Source of the DNA: Zygnema cylindricum
Lineage: Eukaryota > Streptophyta > Zygnematophyceae > Zygnematales > Zygnemataceae
NCBI GenBank assembly: GCA_037447655.1
Contig: JBBHKE010002536.1
Span: 19,298-83,297, forward strand
Length of the DNA stretch: 64,000 nucleotides
Direction of reading: 5' to 3'
The notes below the pieces were generated by a model. That model did not search any database. It worked only from the letters and a program-made list of their open reading frames with translations, and was not told the origin of the DNA. Numbering within the stretch: position 1 is the first letter of the stretch; each line of letters starts with the position of its first letter. Positions 32,201 to 43,320 of this stretch are shown here, in pieces. Both the position numbers and the translations under genes were made by a program.

Positions 32201-35200
32201 TATTATTATGGGTAAAAAAAGCTCGAACTCAAATCAAGGGTGATTAACCTTAATATGGCCATTGTAGCTGCGAAGTCTACAGCTGTCTACCTAGGCTTTT
32301 CATCTGGTGTTTGTGGAATTGGTTTTTAGGTTATGTACAATAATGATTTTATCTCTATTGAATGATTTTGCCTCTACTGAATAGTTTTGTCTCTTCTTAA
32401 TGATTTTTCTCCACTGAATGATTGTCTCTACTAACTACTGATGATTTTGTCCCTACAGAAGTTTCAAAGCTGAGATAAGTGCGGTTTGGTGTTGGGAAGT
32501 GCAGAGATCTTATAGAAATCGTGAATGCCCAAGCAGACAGTGGCGTAACAGCTCTCCATTTTGCGGCCCTAAATGGGCATACAGAATGTGTGATTTTGCT
32601 ATTGGATTTGGGCGCACGGGTAGGAGCTCTCACAGGTCAGGAAGGCATTCAGGAATGGGACGATATAGGTGGGTTGGTTGGTTGCTTTAGGTTTTCCCGT
32701 TTGTTTTTTGCTATGAGTGGTGTTGGTTGCTATAGGTTTTTCTAGACTATTTTTCGCTACGAAAAAAAGGAATTGAGAGAAGCTGGGTGCTATACGCTTT
32801 AGAAAGGAATTGGGGGGCTGGTAGGGAATATGGAGGGTTTGGTTGCTGTAGGTTTTTCCAGTCTTTTTTGTGCTATGAGAAAGGAAGTGAGAGGGGCTTG
32901 TTGGTAAAAGTTTTTGCGGTCTTTTTTGAGAGGAAGATCTGGTTGGTATAGATTTTTCCAGCCTGTTTTCTGCTATGAGAGAAAGGAATTGACATAGCTG
33001 GCTGGTATTGGAGTCTTTCTAGTCTATTTTGTGCACGAGAGAAGGGAAGTGAGGTTTTTTAAGGTACACCGGTTATCGGTAGTAGTGTTGATGTTTTTTC
33101 CGGCCTTTAAGCTCATTTTTCGCCGTGCACACTTGTTGAATTGTTAATCTGACGGCCGTGATGGAAAAGGTAAGATCTTACCTTTCGATTGGCGGTCTCC
33201 AAATGTAATCAGTCAAGTGTGCACGGAAAGAAGCTGATTTACGTGCCGAAATGAAAATAAACGCTAATAGGGGTACGAGGTGAGACTGGATTGAAGCGGA
33301 GACCTCATTGAGGAAAGTGGCTTGGTAGTTCAGAAGCATTAAGGATGTTGATTCAGGGAGAGTTATGAGGAGAGGTTATGTAAATTGTTATTTTATTTGA
33401 TCGACAGAGCATAATAGTGCTGGTTTTATGATATCAAAAACAAATCGTTTTGGTGGAGTTATCACCCGAGGGATTGTAACAGTTATAGACAATCAGAAAA
33501 CTTGGAACTCAAAGAATTCAGCACATTTAATGATTTTTTTTTTTACAGTGTCATTTTACCAGATGAAATTGCACGCTCGATTAAGAAGAGGGTATTCTAA
33601 TGTTGGGAAGCCAATCCATCACTTGATGGACCTACAGGCGTGTGACTGACTATTTTTGGACGCTTCTAATGATACAGAAAATCATTTGCATTCAAGAAAA
33701 AATGTACTGAGTAAATTGCATTTGAGGAAAGATATACAGAGAAGAATATTTTGCGACAAAATGTACTGTTGAGTTATTAGCGATCGAGGAAAGATATACA
33801 GGGAACAGTAATTTGCCTTTGAGGAAGATATGCTGAAAAGGATAATTTGCTATCAATTTTTTTTGTGTTCGAGAAAAATGTGTTGATGAGTATGTAGGGG
33901 TAGAGAAAAGATATATCGCGAAGAGTACTTTGTCTTTTGAGGAACATGTACTGAGAAGGAATGTACTGTGACGAATATGCATTTGAGAAAAGATGTACTG
34001 AGAAGTATAATTTGCATTTGCGAAAAGATATACCGAGAAGAGTAATTTTGCATTTGAGAAAAGCTGTACTGAGAATTGCTGTGCTCGCTTTTTGATGTGA
34101 TGGAGGGCGTACTCCTTTAGGTAGTGGAAGCACTCCCCTACACTATGCTGCCTGCAGTGGAAGTCTCTCTTGTTGTCAGGTCCGTCCTTCCTCTCTCTCT
34201 CCTTTTCCAGCATCTGGTCCTTCCCACTTCACTCTCTCCCACAGAATCTGATCTGCCTCTCCTCACTCTCTCCTTCTGCAACATCTGGTTTGTTTCTCTT
34301 CACTCCCTCTCCTTCTGCAATATTCTTTCCGCCCCTTCTCTCTCTCTCCTGCTGCAAAATCTGGTTCCTCTCTCCTCTCTCTCACCTCTCTCTCACCTCT
34401 CTCTCACCTTCTGCAACATCTGGTCCTTTGCTCACGCTTTCCTTCTGCAAAATCTAGGCCATCTCTTTTCTCTCCCCTTAAGTAAGATTTAACTGCAGAA
34501 CCTCAGATTTTTAAATTGCCTTATTAAGTTAATTTTATGTCCCTCTCAACTTGGGAAGTCTCGCTTGCTGTTCCAGCTCTCCGTCCTCTCCCTTTATCCG
34601 GAGAAATTAACTGCAGAACCTCAGTTTCGGTGGAATTGAGGCTTATATTGCTTTACCAAAGATAATTTTCTATATATGAACTTCTTTAGAGAGTTTGTAA
34701 ATTTTTCTGTAAGGCTCTGCTGCTTTTCGGCAATATTTAACTCCAGAAACCCAAGATTGGATGACATTGACTTGTCAAGATTATTTTATGTGTCCGCCAT
34801 TGTGGGAGTTGGAGTTGGATGACATTGACTTATCAAGAAAATCTTGTGTCTCCGCAAGTTTGTGAAGGGAAACTTATCAAAGTTCCGGAAGAGTATTTTG
34901 AGGATTTTTTTGAATTCAGCTTTTCTTCTTTGCATTTGATGAAAGACCCTGGGCGGGTTACAGGTTCTACTGAGTCGTGGAGCTGACCGTAACTTCAAAA
35001 ACGACAATGGGTGAGAAAAACTGCTTGACTTTCGTACTTTCCTACACTCGACATATTGCTTCTTGTATTACAATATTTTTAAGTGGAGCACTGGAGGAAA
35101 GAAGGGTGTCTTTTTGTTTTATTAGGGTTCAGAGTGTTGGACATGAAAATAAAATTAAGGCCATGGATGAAACGTACGAACTGTAAGATTGGCCACGGTG

Positions 35201-37267
35201 TCATTTGAAGTTTTAAATTAAAAGTATGGAGGTTTTTTGTGGTTTAGTGCTGTGCGAAACCGCGATTCAAACAGGAGGGATATGTTACAAAATATCATAC
35301 TTTCTGTGCCAAGTCCTAACTAAATAGGTGTTAAGGTACTAAAAAAAAAAGTACGATTCTATCTTTATTCACTGAATTAAGGTCTGGAGGGTCATGTTTT
35401 CGTCAGGTGGACTTCTCAGTACGTAGCACGTTTTTGGAAACGACACGCAGTTGAAGAGTTACTTTCTCCCGACTGTGTCCTTGAATTACCATTTACTCCT
35501 CCCTCAAGATACTTGTCTTTGCCATTAAAGAGTATCCTCTCCGTTGCGAGGTACAGTCACCTTTCCAAATGCTTCTGGAAACATTACATCATAGTGTACG
35601 TATTGTACCAATATTTATTGTTCTGTAATACGTATGGTGCGACGTATGTATTCAATCTAATACGACAAATGAATTTATTAATTGTGTCTGGCCATCATGG
35701 CACATCAGTCCGCTTCTCCTACAGGCAGAGACGGTTACTCTAACCAAAACGGAACTTAGAGAGGCCCTAAGACCTGTAATGTTTGTGACATATGTTAGTG
35801 CCATGCGGGCACGGGTTCTGTAGTACGCCGGTCAGTTCGAAGGGCGTACTGTACGTACCAAGTCAATAGTTCGTACCAAGTACAGGAATTCACTATGGTC
35901 AAAGCAGGGGAGGTTAAAATGAGGATGGTTCTTATGAATGCGCTTCTGTATGCACCAGTTTCCCAGTCAAGGTTTACTAAAATTTTAAGCTAACACCTGG
36001 TTTTGTCTGGCTTAATGCTGGTCTAGTTTAACGAATCCTCTATGTGTTGTCTTAAAGAAGGTTGAACATGTTCTGGTTTTTTTGCCTGTGTTTCTACGTG
36101 CACCAGTTTCTCTGTCAGAGTTCGCTGAATAGCCTAATCGATAAGCTGGTTGTGTTTGGCCCCATGATGAAATCAACAAAAGTTCATAGTTATGATATCT
36201 TGAAGGAGGTTAAATTTGCCCTGCTCTCACTTTTTTTTGTGCACCAGTTTCCCAGTCAGATCATAGTTCAAATGTGCGAAAAACAATTGGAAATTTTATT
36301 AGCCCGTACTATCCATGTACGAAAAACCGTATTGTTATTGTATGGCGTAATAGGATATAGCGGTTTCAATTGTTTTTGCAAATCTTAATTATGACCAGAA
36401 TTTACAGAAAACCTAACTAACAGGCAGTTTTGGTCTGGCTCCATGCTGCAATTGACAAACAATCAAATTGAGGGTTTCCTTCGAGCAGGTTGGAGAGGAA
36501 TTCTCAAAGAAAGTCAGAAGAAGAAGCTTGTGGCGTCTGTCTCGAACGCTCAACTAGTGTTGCATCCGCAGGCAGGTTTTGGGCTCAACAGGATTCCTAT
36601 ATCAAACAATACAATTAGGAATGCCAACATCATAGGTCGTTTTTTGTCATTCCGATCTCAACAAAACATTTGAGAGAACACGAGCATCATTGTTTGTTTA
36701 TTTCCTTATGTCAAACAATATAATTGAAAAGGTACCAAGATCATCTTTGTTTTTATTAGAGTTTGTTTTTGATTAATCCTATCTCAAGCAGTACAATAGA
36801 GTGAATAAGAACATCGTAGGAAAAAAACCAAATATCAGAAGATAAAAAAATATATGTCAAACCAAAAAAGCTTCTGTCTGTATGGTTTTCTTATGTATAG
36901 TAACGTTTTCTTTTCAGCATGTGGCCACCAACTTTGTGTTCCTTGCGCTCTCAACCTCTGTTCGTTGGGAAGTCTCCAAAGCAGTTCTTCAACCCTAAGA
37001 CACGGTGAACTTCCTTGTCCTTTTTGTCGCCAAGGTATCGTTGAGTTTGTGAAGAAACCTGAAGGAAGTGGTTTGGAAAAAGTTCTCGAACTTCCTGATT
37101 TTCCTGTTGGTGAGGAAGGGATTAAGATGGACTCACGGACTATACCTACATCCACACCTATAGATGATAAGGAGTCCATTTCTCCATCGGACAAGTTACA
37201 AGCTGCTCAGGGTAAAATGAAAGGAGAAGAACTCGAGGATTCCCTTGCGACTTCGTTAAACGACTAA
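29276..37267 (+). CDS. XB3/XBAT-type ankyrin-repeat RING E3 ubiquitin ligase
   Basis: Ten exons join in phase into 428 residues: 29276-29452, 29948-30007, 30210-30281, 31399-31529, 32505-32668, 34121-34179, 34964-35010, 35407-35550, 36489-36571, 36918-37267. The N-terminus MGNTFGCS fits plant XB3 proteins and N-myristoylation on Gly2, suggesting plasma-membrane anchoring. Ankyrin repeats follow ([71 protein letters not shown]). A C3HC4 RING is complete: C299-x2-C302-x11-C314-x-H316-x2-C319-x2-C322-x23-C346-x2-C349. The linker [15 protein letters not shown] is also conserved. Eight introns are GT-AG; intron 9 (36572-36917) needs a GC donor (CAG|GCAGGT) to keep the RING in frame. In rice and Arabidopsis the family ubiquitinates partners in immunity and development; this is family knowledge. 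Introns hold a hAT-like element, a MITE and many tandem repeats. Acceptor of exon 5 (AAGTGCAG) is weak but fixed by phase. Confidence 0.92.
29453..29690 (+). repeat. ~85-bp tandem repeat at the start of intron 1
   Basis: Three degenerate units with CCATGAGCTT(G/C)GTNTTGTT and AGGAGCTGAGGTTTTTxCTT begin right at the exon 1 donor. Confidence 0.6.
30606..31074. mobile_element. Non-autonomous hAT-like element (family 1) in intron 3
   Basis: 469 bp, TAGTGTTATGTATCGGCAGA to GCCGATACACAACACTA, flanked by a perfect 8-bp duplication CTTTTTAC (30598-30605 and 31075-31082). The 8-bp duplication and TAGNGTTG-type terminus identify the hAT superfamily. Subterminal regions are rich in CGATAA/TTATCG palindromes. 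No transposase. Confidence 0.88.
31540..31960 (+). repeat. Degenerate ~120-bp tandem repeat in intron 4
   Basis: Units share GAGTATTTTA(C/G)AGC, GTTGCTTTTGTG, TATGCTTAATTCTC and ATAAAAC/GTAAAAC. Three main copies plus partial ones, starting at the exon 4 edge. Confidence 0.6.
32669..33062 (+). repeat. ~70-bp tandem repeat beginning at the exon 5 donor
   Basis: About five degenerate units of GGTTGGTTGCTATAGGTTTT, followed by TCCAGTCTNTTTTGTGCTATG and AGAGAAAGGAATTGAG. The first unit overlaps the 5' splice site at 32669. Confidence 0.65.
33066..33273. mobile_element. MITE family A, copy 3, in intron 5 of the XB3-like gene
   Basis: Starts TA|CACCGGTTATCG and ends AACGCTAATAGGGG|TA (about 208 bp). 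Keeps CCGTGCACACTTG, AATCTGACGG, GATTGGCGGTCTCC and AAGTGTGCACGG of the family. Confidence 0.7.
33690..34085 (+). repeat. ~37-bp tandem repeat upstream of exon 6
   Basis: Roughly ten units of TTTGCATTTGAGAAAAGATG followed by TACTGAGAAGAGTAA. It ends about 35 bp before the exon 6 acceptor. ORFs through it are artefacts. Confidence 0.7.
34180..34485 (+). repeat. CT-rich ~55-bp tandem repeat after the exon 6 donor
   Basis: Six units of CTCTCTCCTTCTGCAACATC followed by TGGTxCCTCTC, beginning immediately at the donor GTCCGTCCTTCC. Confidence 0.7.
34548..34605 (+). pseudogene. Decayed copy of the 3' edge of exon 6
   Basis: GGGAAGTCTCGCTTGCTGTT then CCAGCTCTCCGTCCTCTCCC matches the genuine junction GGAAGTCTCTCTTGTTGTCA then GGTCCGTCCTTCC at 34159-34192, about 390 bp upstream. 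Confidence 0.6.
35930..36290 (+). repeat. ~145-bp tandem repeat in intron 8
   Basis: Anchored by TGCACCAGTTTCCCAGTCAG near 35953, 36099 and 36241, with GGTTxTGTxTGGCxxxATG between. A further partial copy lies near 36430. Confidence 0.65.
36580..36830 (+). repeat. ~85-bp tandem repeat in the GC-AG intron 9
   Basis: Three degenerate units carrying TATxTCAAACAATACAATTA then GxAATxxxAACATCATAGG. Confidence 0.55.
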
Positions 37268-38401
37268 TTTTTTTTTCTCTCTTTTGAGAATTAAACTTCC
37301 GGCATTCAGGTAAGCTGTGGGATTTGATTAGACGTCCTCAAAGAGTCAACTGTATGTTGTAAAGATAACATTTTGGAAACAGAAAACATTAAAAACAAGA
37401 CAAAAAACATAAACAAAAAGAAAAATGGTCTGCCATCCACCTTCATTCGGCTGGAGTTATCCATAGTTAATGATTAACTGCCGTTACGATTAGGCTTTTT
37501 GAGTCACTAATGAAAATGATGCATCATGACATGATTTGATCAAGATGGTCATTAAATAGTTTAGGACATGCATCACAACACGGAGTTCAAAAGAAGAATA
37601 TATCGTTGTCGATTTTGCCACATATCCTGGAAATTGATTTCTTGTCAAAAGTTGTGCCGTATGACTGGAAAGCTTTGTTATAATCGGAGTTTTTCTTTTT
37701 TCTTTGTTTTTAATGAGCAGGGAGAATAATTTAATAATGATGCTAGTGATGAGCTCTAAGGAAATCGGTTTAGTTGTTGCGTTTTCCGTACTCAAAACCC
37801 TAATTAAGTGGATTGGATTAGTGATCTGAGGCGAAAAGGAAACAAAACGTGTATATGCTTTTTATCTCGTATCTTTTCATACATCTTAACCTTTGAAGGT
37901 GACTGCTTCGATTGGGGAGGATGTATGACATTTGGCGAGATGATGATTATTATACTGTATTAGTAAAGAATTTGTAATGCAATTATGCTTAAGAATATAA
38001 TTGTTTAGAGAGGGTTCTTTGGGCTTAGAACTAAAAGCTGGGCATGTAAGGTAGGGAACTGGAGGGGAGCCAGGTTTGTTTATGGCCTCTGGAAATCGTG
38101 TATTTATTGATAGTCTTGTTTACTTGTTAAAATAAATCAAAAGGGTTTGTAAACTTACGCGTTAGAGATAATTGAATAAATCAGCGACTACTTATGTTCG
38201 GCATCGCCAGTGAGAGCTTATTTTACCAATCTGGCTTTCGGAGTGTAAATGTAAGATCTTTCTATTTTTTATTTTACCTGGTCTTCTCATATCATATTGT
38301 AGTATGCGTATTACTGTCTTCAGTTCTTGTCTTTGTTAAATTCTATCACGAGAACGACGATGTATCTTCTTGTCCTTTTGCTCCCTTCTAAAGGCTTAAT
38401 G
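37268..38401. other. 3' flank of the XB3-like gene, no gene seen
   Basis: AT-rich, with no convincing ORF and no transposon terminus recognised. Confidence 0.5.
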
Positions 38402-38567
38402 TCCAGAATGTCCATAATGTCCATTATATCCAAAATGTCCATAATGTCCATAATGTCCAAAATGTCTGTAATGTCCATAATGTCCAAAATGTCCGTAATG
38501 TCCATATTGTCCATAATGCCCATAATGTCCATAATGTCTATAATATCTGTAATGTCCATAATGTTAA
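38402..38567 (+). repeat. 9-bp minisatellite ATGTCCATA
   Basis: About 18 units of ATGTCC(A/G)TA/ATGTCCAAA. Because the unit is 9 bp, frames stay open on both strands (Met-Ser-Ile-like and Met-Asp-Ile-like repeats). There is no start context or splice evidence for a gene. Confidence 0.9.
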
Positions 38568-38999
38568 AAGTGGCATGTTTAATGCAATCCTGTACAGAGT
38601 GGTTGAGATTAAAAAATGCTTCTGGCCTCCATGTCATTTAGTGGAAACAAGAATTTGGTGCACTAATACATTAATAGATATTTGTACCCTTTATCCTCCT
38701 TTCTTTTTTCTCCTTTCTTTGTTTTTTTTTTTTTCTCGAAATTGCAAGATTATGGTGTTTAATATTAGTACCTAAAAAGCACGGAACAACTTATGTTTCT
38801 ATTTATCTAATGTTTTTTAGGTAGGTTCATGCAAATCCAGCTCTTAATGTGTAATTGCCTCTGGCCTCATGTTGACATTCATTTTAGTGTATCTTATGGC
38901 GCTTTATGGTCTCTTGGAGCATTAAAGGTATATTTTAGGATTTATATATTTTAAGGTGTAGTTTTGTGTTTTTTGTTATTTGGCGCAATTTTTTAGAGT

Positions 39000-39245
39000 T
39001 TCATTACCCTCGGTAGGAAAAAATTTTGTATGGTAAACCATCTGAGTACATGGGAACCAAAAAAAAGTGGATGGCAAAATGAAACTGAAAATATGAATGT
39101 AAAGGGAATTGAACAAAAAAAAAAAAAAAACAGGGCAAAGGAAACTAGCAAATAGAAAGATGACAAGCCAACCATTAACATTGAAAGGAACAGCGAAGAT
39201 AGAAGGGGGAGGGAGGTGTGGGGGGGGGGGGGGGGGGGGGGGGTG
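39000..39245 (-). mobile_element. LINE 3'-end fragment with a poly-G run
   Basis: 39010-39110 (ATGGTAAACCATCTGAGTAC then ATGGGAACC…TGGCAAAA) is the reverse complement of the 3' untranslated end of the element at 39.6-43.3 kb (43259-43285). A run of more than 20 G begins at about 39219. Confidence 0.55.
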
Positions 39246-39283
39246 GTTTGAAAAAAACAGAAATGACCTAAATTCACTTCGGT

Positions 39284-39415
39284 TATCGCTAAAAAATATA
39301 TCTTGATATCAGCCGATATATTGGCCAAATATCGTGATATTGAGCTTATCGATATATTGGAGCGATATATCGGTACATATCGAATATTGGCAAGGAGGCT
39401 TCGATACACAACATT
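39284..39415. mobile_element. Short hAT-like family fragment
   Basis: Rich in CGATATAT/ATATCG words and ends GCTTCGATACACAACATTA, close to the family ends GATACACAACACTA. Confidence 0.45.
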
Positions 39416-39559
39416 ATTAATAAAAGAAATAGTCCATTAAAAGAAAAAAACTCACTCTTAAGCCCTTGTGCTCATTATGAAGCCATAGATAAATGTTGAC
39501 ATTAAAAAGAAACATATTGAAGCTGGAGGGCTCTTTAGGCCCGTTTCTCAAAAGAAAGA

Positions 39560-42500
39560 TGACCACAAATATTTAGGAGCTTATTGAAAGCAAGGGTCCT
39601 TCCGGCACTGTTTATGAGCTATTTCGCGACGTTTTGCCTCCAAAATCTGGTGCTCGGGGTTTTGATATGTTTTTTCGAGTTTGTTCCCTTATTGCAGCTG
39701 ACACCGTCCCTTCACATATTTGTGATCTCCTCACAGCCTCCCGCCTCGTAGCTGTCACCAAACCCAATGGGGGAATCCGTCCTGTTGTAGTGGGCGAGGT
39801 TTTGTACCGATTGGTGGCTCGTGCCATCTGCATCAAACTCTAGCCCGCTTTTCATGATTATTTCTCTCCTCATCAGTTTGGAGTGGCAACCCGAGGGGGT
39901 TGTGAGGCCCTGGTCCACGGGATCCGGGCTTTGTTAGATGCCCATCCGGATTGGTTAGTCCTCCAGGTGGACGTTTCTAATGCCTTTAACACAGTGGATC
40001 GGAATGCCATTTTTTCGGAGCTTATGGTTGCACCTTCCCCGATTGTCCAGATATTTCCTTTTGTGAGAGCTTTTTATTCTTTGAGCAGTAGCCTCTCTTT
40101 CTCCACTGATGATGATTTGGTCGCACTTTCCTTCACGACTGGCACTCGTCAAGGTGATCCTCTTGGGGGCTCTTTGTTTGCCCTAGCCCATTACCGTGCC
40201 CTTCGAGTTTCTGCAGCTGCTTATTCTTCTTGCCTCTTCCCTTCAGTTGCGGATGACACACACATTATTGGTCCCTCGGACCAAGTTATACCGGCCTACA
40301 ACTTTTTCAAGGCTCGCTTAGCCAAACTCAATCTTTCGGTCCAGTCCTCTAAGTGTGTTGTGTGGTCCCTGTTGATATTTGTGTATTTTCTAGGTTTGTA
40401 AAAGGATAGAAAAAGGCAGAGGCAGTCTGCCTCTAACTCCCCTCTCCAAGCCCCCACACTTGTTGTAGTCACTGAAGGTTGGATAGGGAGCTAGAGCCAT
40501 GACTGCCTATGCTCTCTAGAGAAGACAGGGGATAAATTAGTAAGACTTACCAAAATGGTACTTGACGAACCCAGGAATTGATCGTGGTACCTACCGTCCG
40601 TCAATCTGCCCTTCGCTGGTGACTTTAGCCGTTTAGACTAGAGCTAGTGTTACGACATATAAGGTTTGATAAAAATTTAAATAGTTACACGTAGACTAGT
40701 TCATTTTACTGGAAATATATACGTATTGCATAGATACAGTTATAGATAGTACGGAGTACGGATTTCTTTATTGAAACGGATACCGTGCATTTGGTTCGAC
40801 CGCGAAACAAATACCGTGCGTCTATTTACAACGGCTAGAAATGTAGCCGGATTTGATCGGACGGCCACGATAGGCGCCGCGATCACCGGATATGTACTTT
40901 TGGCGGTGTACGATCTTCGCCACATAGGATGACACGTGGCACGTCAACATTGGATTGCGGCGCCACCGGAAATTACGGGAACAAATAGATATATGACATG
41001 TGTCGACATTTCAGCCATATCGTACGATTGTTGTACAGAAAGTACACCGGCACTTGTACTTATCTCTACGGAACAGTAAAGTGATTGGTGCCGTACGTCA
41101 GTAGATAGGGTCTTAGAGTGAGAATAGGACTTATAATATTTTCACTAGGTAGTCGCCTCTCCCAGAGAGCATCTTGTATAAATGGCTAACTTTGGGCAGC
41201 CATAACTATTAAGTTACTTAACCATTTTCAGTGATTTATTTTGCTGCGAACTCAGGGGAGTCTAGGCTACACAGGGGTGTAGTCAGTTAGAGGTTTCGTC
41301 AGCCAGGGTCGCTGCATTTCTAAGGGAAATTCAAAGTGGGTGAATGTGTCCAAATCTCATATTCTAACTTTGCATTCTGGGGTGGAACTGAGCACACACA
41401 AAGTGTTATTTTACAGGGGTGAATCTATATTAGGGTTTTGATTGTCAAGGGGTCAGTCATTTGGGTTTATATCAACTTGGAGTCGGCACTATCTAGATTA
41501 GCTTCTTTTGGATCTGCATACTCTGAGGGCCAATGGAGGTCTCAGAGTTTCAGTCCCCACGTCCTATTCCTCCTCCTTTCACTCCCCCTCCTAGTTTTCA
41601 GACTCCTCCTTCCGAAGGCATTCGTGTGTTGGGTTTCCCGCTTGGTTCCGATCCATACGTTACGACATTCCTTGATTCCGCTCTTCAGACAGATTTATCC
41701 CACGTGGACGACCTTCCTCACCTTTCTGATCCCCAAGTGGCCTTTGCTCTTCTCACACGGTGTTTCCCTCACCGACCCTCTTACCTTACTCGGACTTCCC
41801 CTCTCACCCCATCCTTTGTGTCCTCACTTTCTGCATTCGATGATCGGCTTATGGATGTCCTCCATACTTTGTTGGGCCGTGGAGCTTTGGATCGCGAGTC
41901 TGGGCCTGTGGCACGCATTCAAGCCTCTCTTCCTGTCTCGGCTGGCGGTTTGGGTTTACTCTCGACGGCGCGTGTTGCTCCTGCCGCCTATTTGGGGAGT
42001 TGGTGCCTTATTGCTTCCACTATTGTCTCTCGTTTTCTGGCCGAGGACACTCCTATTCTTGCGGCCGTGGTTCCCCGTGTTTCGGATGGTGAGCTTGTCT
42101 TCCAGCGGTCCCTTTTGGATGCATCACATTCTCTTAATCTGGCTGCTATCGAGGACATGCCATTTTTTTCCACTCTCGTTAGGACATTAGTTGCACGTGT
42201 TCAAGAATCCATTTCTGATCGGGCTGTCGCCGCTATTAAATCTGAGCTTCTTCAGGCGCTTCCTTCTAATTCTTCGCGTGCCCGTTTTCTTTCTTGTGGC
42301 GGACCTGGCTGTAGAGCTTTGCCATTGGCCGTCCCTATCCTATCCACTCTTCGTTTCACCCCGACTCAATTCACCACGGCCCTTAGATTCCGGCTTGGCC
42401 TCCCTCACCCACCTTTGCTTGGCTCACGTATTTGCTCTTGCGGCCACGTTCTCGAGCCTGGTGGGGTCCATTTGCTTCGTTGCTCCCACAGGGGCGAGTT

Positions 42501-43320
42501 GATTCATGCGCACGACACGATTGGAGACACCATCGCTACTATCGCTTCTGAGGGGGGATTTTCTGTTCGTCGCGAGGTCGCTCACATTATTCCTTCGCGT
42601 CGGATCGACCTTGTATTACTTGATGGTGCGCGCCGTACATTTGGTGACATTGTTTTGACGAACCCTACCTCAACTACAGTCGTCAACCAAGCGGCTCGGC
42701 ATATGGGAGTGGCTGCCCGTGACGCAGCTAAAAGGAAAGAGTGTGATTATGCCCATCGCGACGCGATGGATGGCTTCATTCCGATGACGGTCGAGATATT
42801 TGGTTGCTTGGGTGTTGTTTTGGACGAGTTTTTCCGTACTTGTGGTCGACGCTCGTTCGAGAGGCGAGGACCTGGGAGCCCTCTTGTTTCAATCCTTACT
42901 TCTTTTAATCGTCAACGTTTTTCCGTGGCCCTACAACGGGTGTTGGCCTCTATATTACTTCGATCGCCTATTGTCGTTATGGATCGACGGCGTGTTCCGG
43001 AACTTCCTCCTCGTGCTCTTCCGGGATTCGGGGACTTACGTGGTTGCTTTCCGTAAATTTTTAGTTATGTTGGGGGTTTTTTTCGCTACGTGTTAGCTTT
43101 TTCCTTTGATGTTTTGTTTGTTGGATTTGGTTTTTTTGGGTGTTTTAGACTTCCCTGCCATCCTTTCGTATTTTCGTAGTTTTTGCCTTGATTTTCCCTT
43201 TTGTTTATTCCCTTGTTATGTGGTTTCTCAGTTTTAACAATGCTAATTCTTTTTGTTCTTATGGACTCAGATGGTTTACCATCGCGCTTTTTAATAAAGT
43301 CGGCCATACTTTCGAACAAC
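39560..43320 (+). mobile_element. 5'-truncated non-LTR retrotransposon with reverse transcriptase and endonuclease-like C-terminus
   Basis: Reverse transcriptase runs from about 39580 to 40369: KPNGGIRPVVVGEVLYRLVA, QVDVSNAFNTVDRNAIF, GTRQGDPLGGSLFALAH, and VADDTHIIG as the catalytic YADD-type box. The frame resumes at 41557 after the solo LTR and runs to 43056. The C-terminal part has a Cys/His cluster (CSCGHVL…GGVHLLRCSHRG…HAHD) and RRIDLVLLDG…FGDIVLTNP, which fits a PD-(D/E)xK restriction-like endonuclease (inference). One in-frame TAG at 39841-39843 disrupts the RT. The 5' end is missing, as usual for LINE truncation. The 3' UTR runs to AATAAAGT at ~43305. Fragments of the same 3' end occur at 9.4, 39.0 and 55.5 kb. 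Confidence 0.8.
40370..41552 (+). mobile_element. Solo LTR, family L, copy 1 (inside the LINE)
   Basis: 1183 bp beginning TGTTGATATT and ending CAGAGTTTCA, flanked by the 5-bp duplication GTCCC (40365-40369 and 41553-41557). Contains a TATAAAT box near 41175 and GACTCAGGGGAGTC near 41250. No internal retrotransposon domain is present, so it is a recombination-derived solo LTR. Confidence 0.88.

Noticed and set aside
38320-38641. Met-Ser-Ile and Met-Asp-Ile repeat proteins
   Set aside because: Products of the 9-bp minisatellite on either strand.
40370-41552. Intron inside the retrotransposon ORF
   Set aside because: The insert has TG…CA ends and a 5-bp GTCCC duplication and recurs elsewhere, so it is a solo LTR. 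It has no GT-AG borders at the frame junction.
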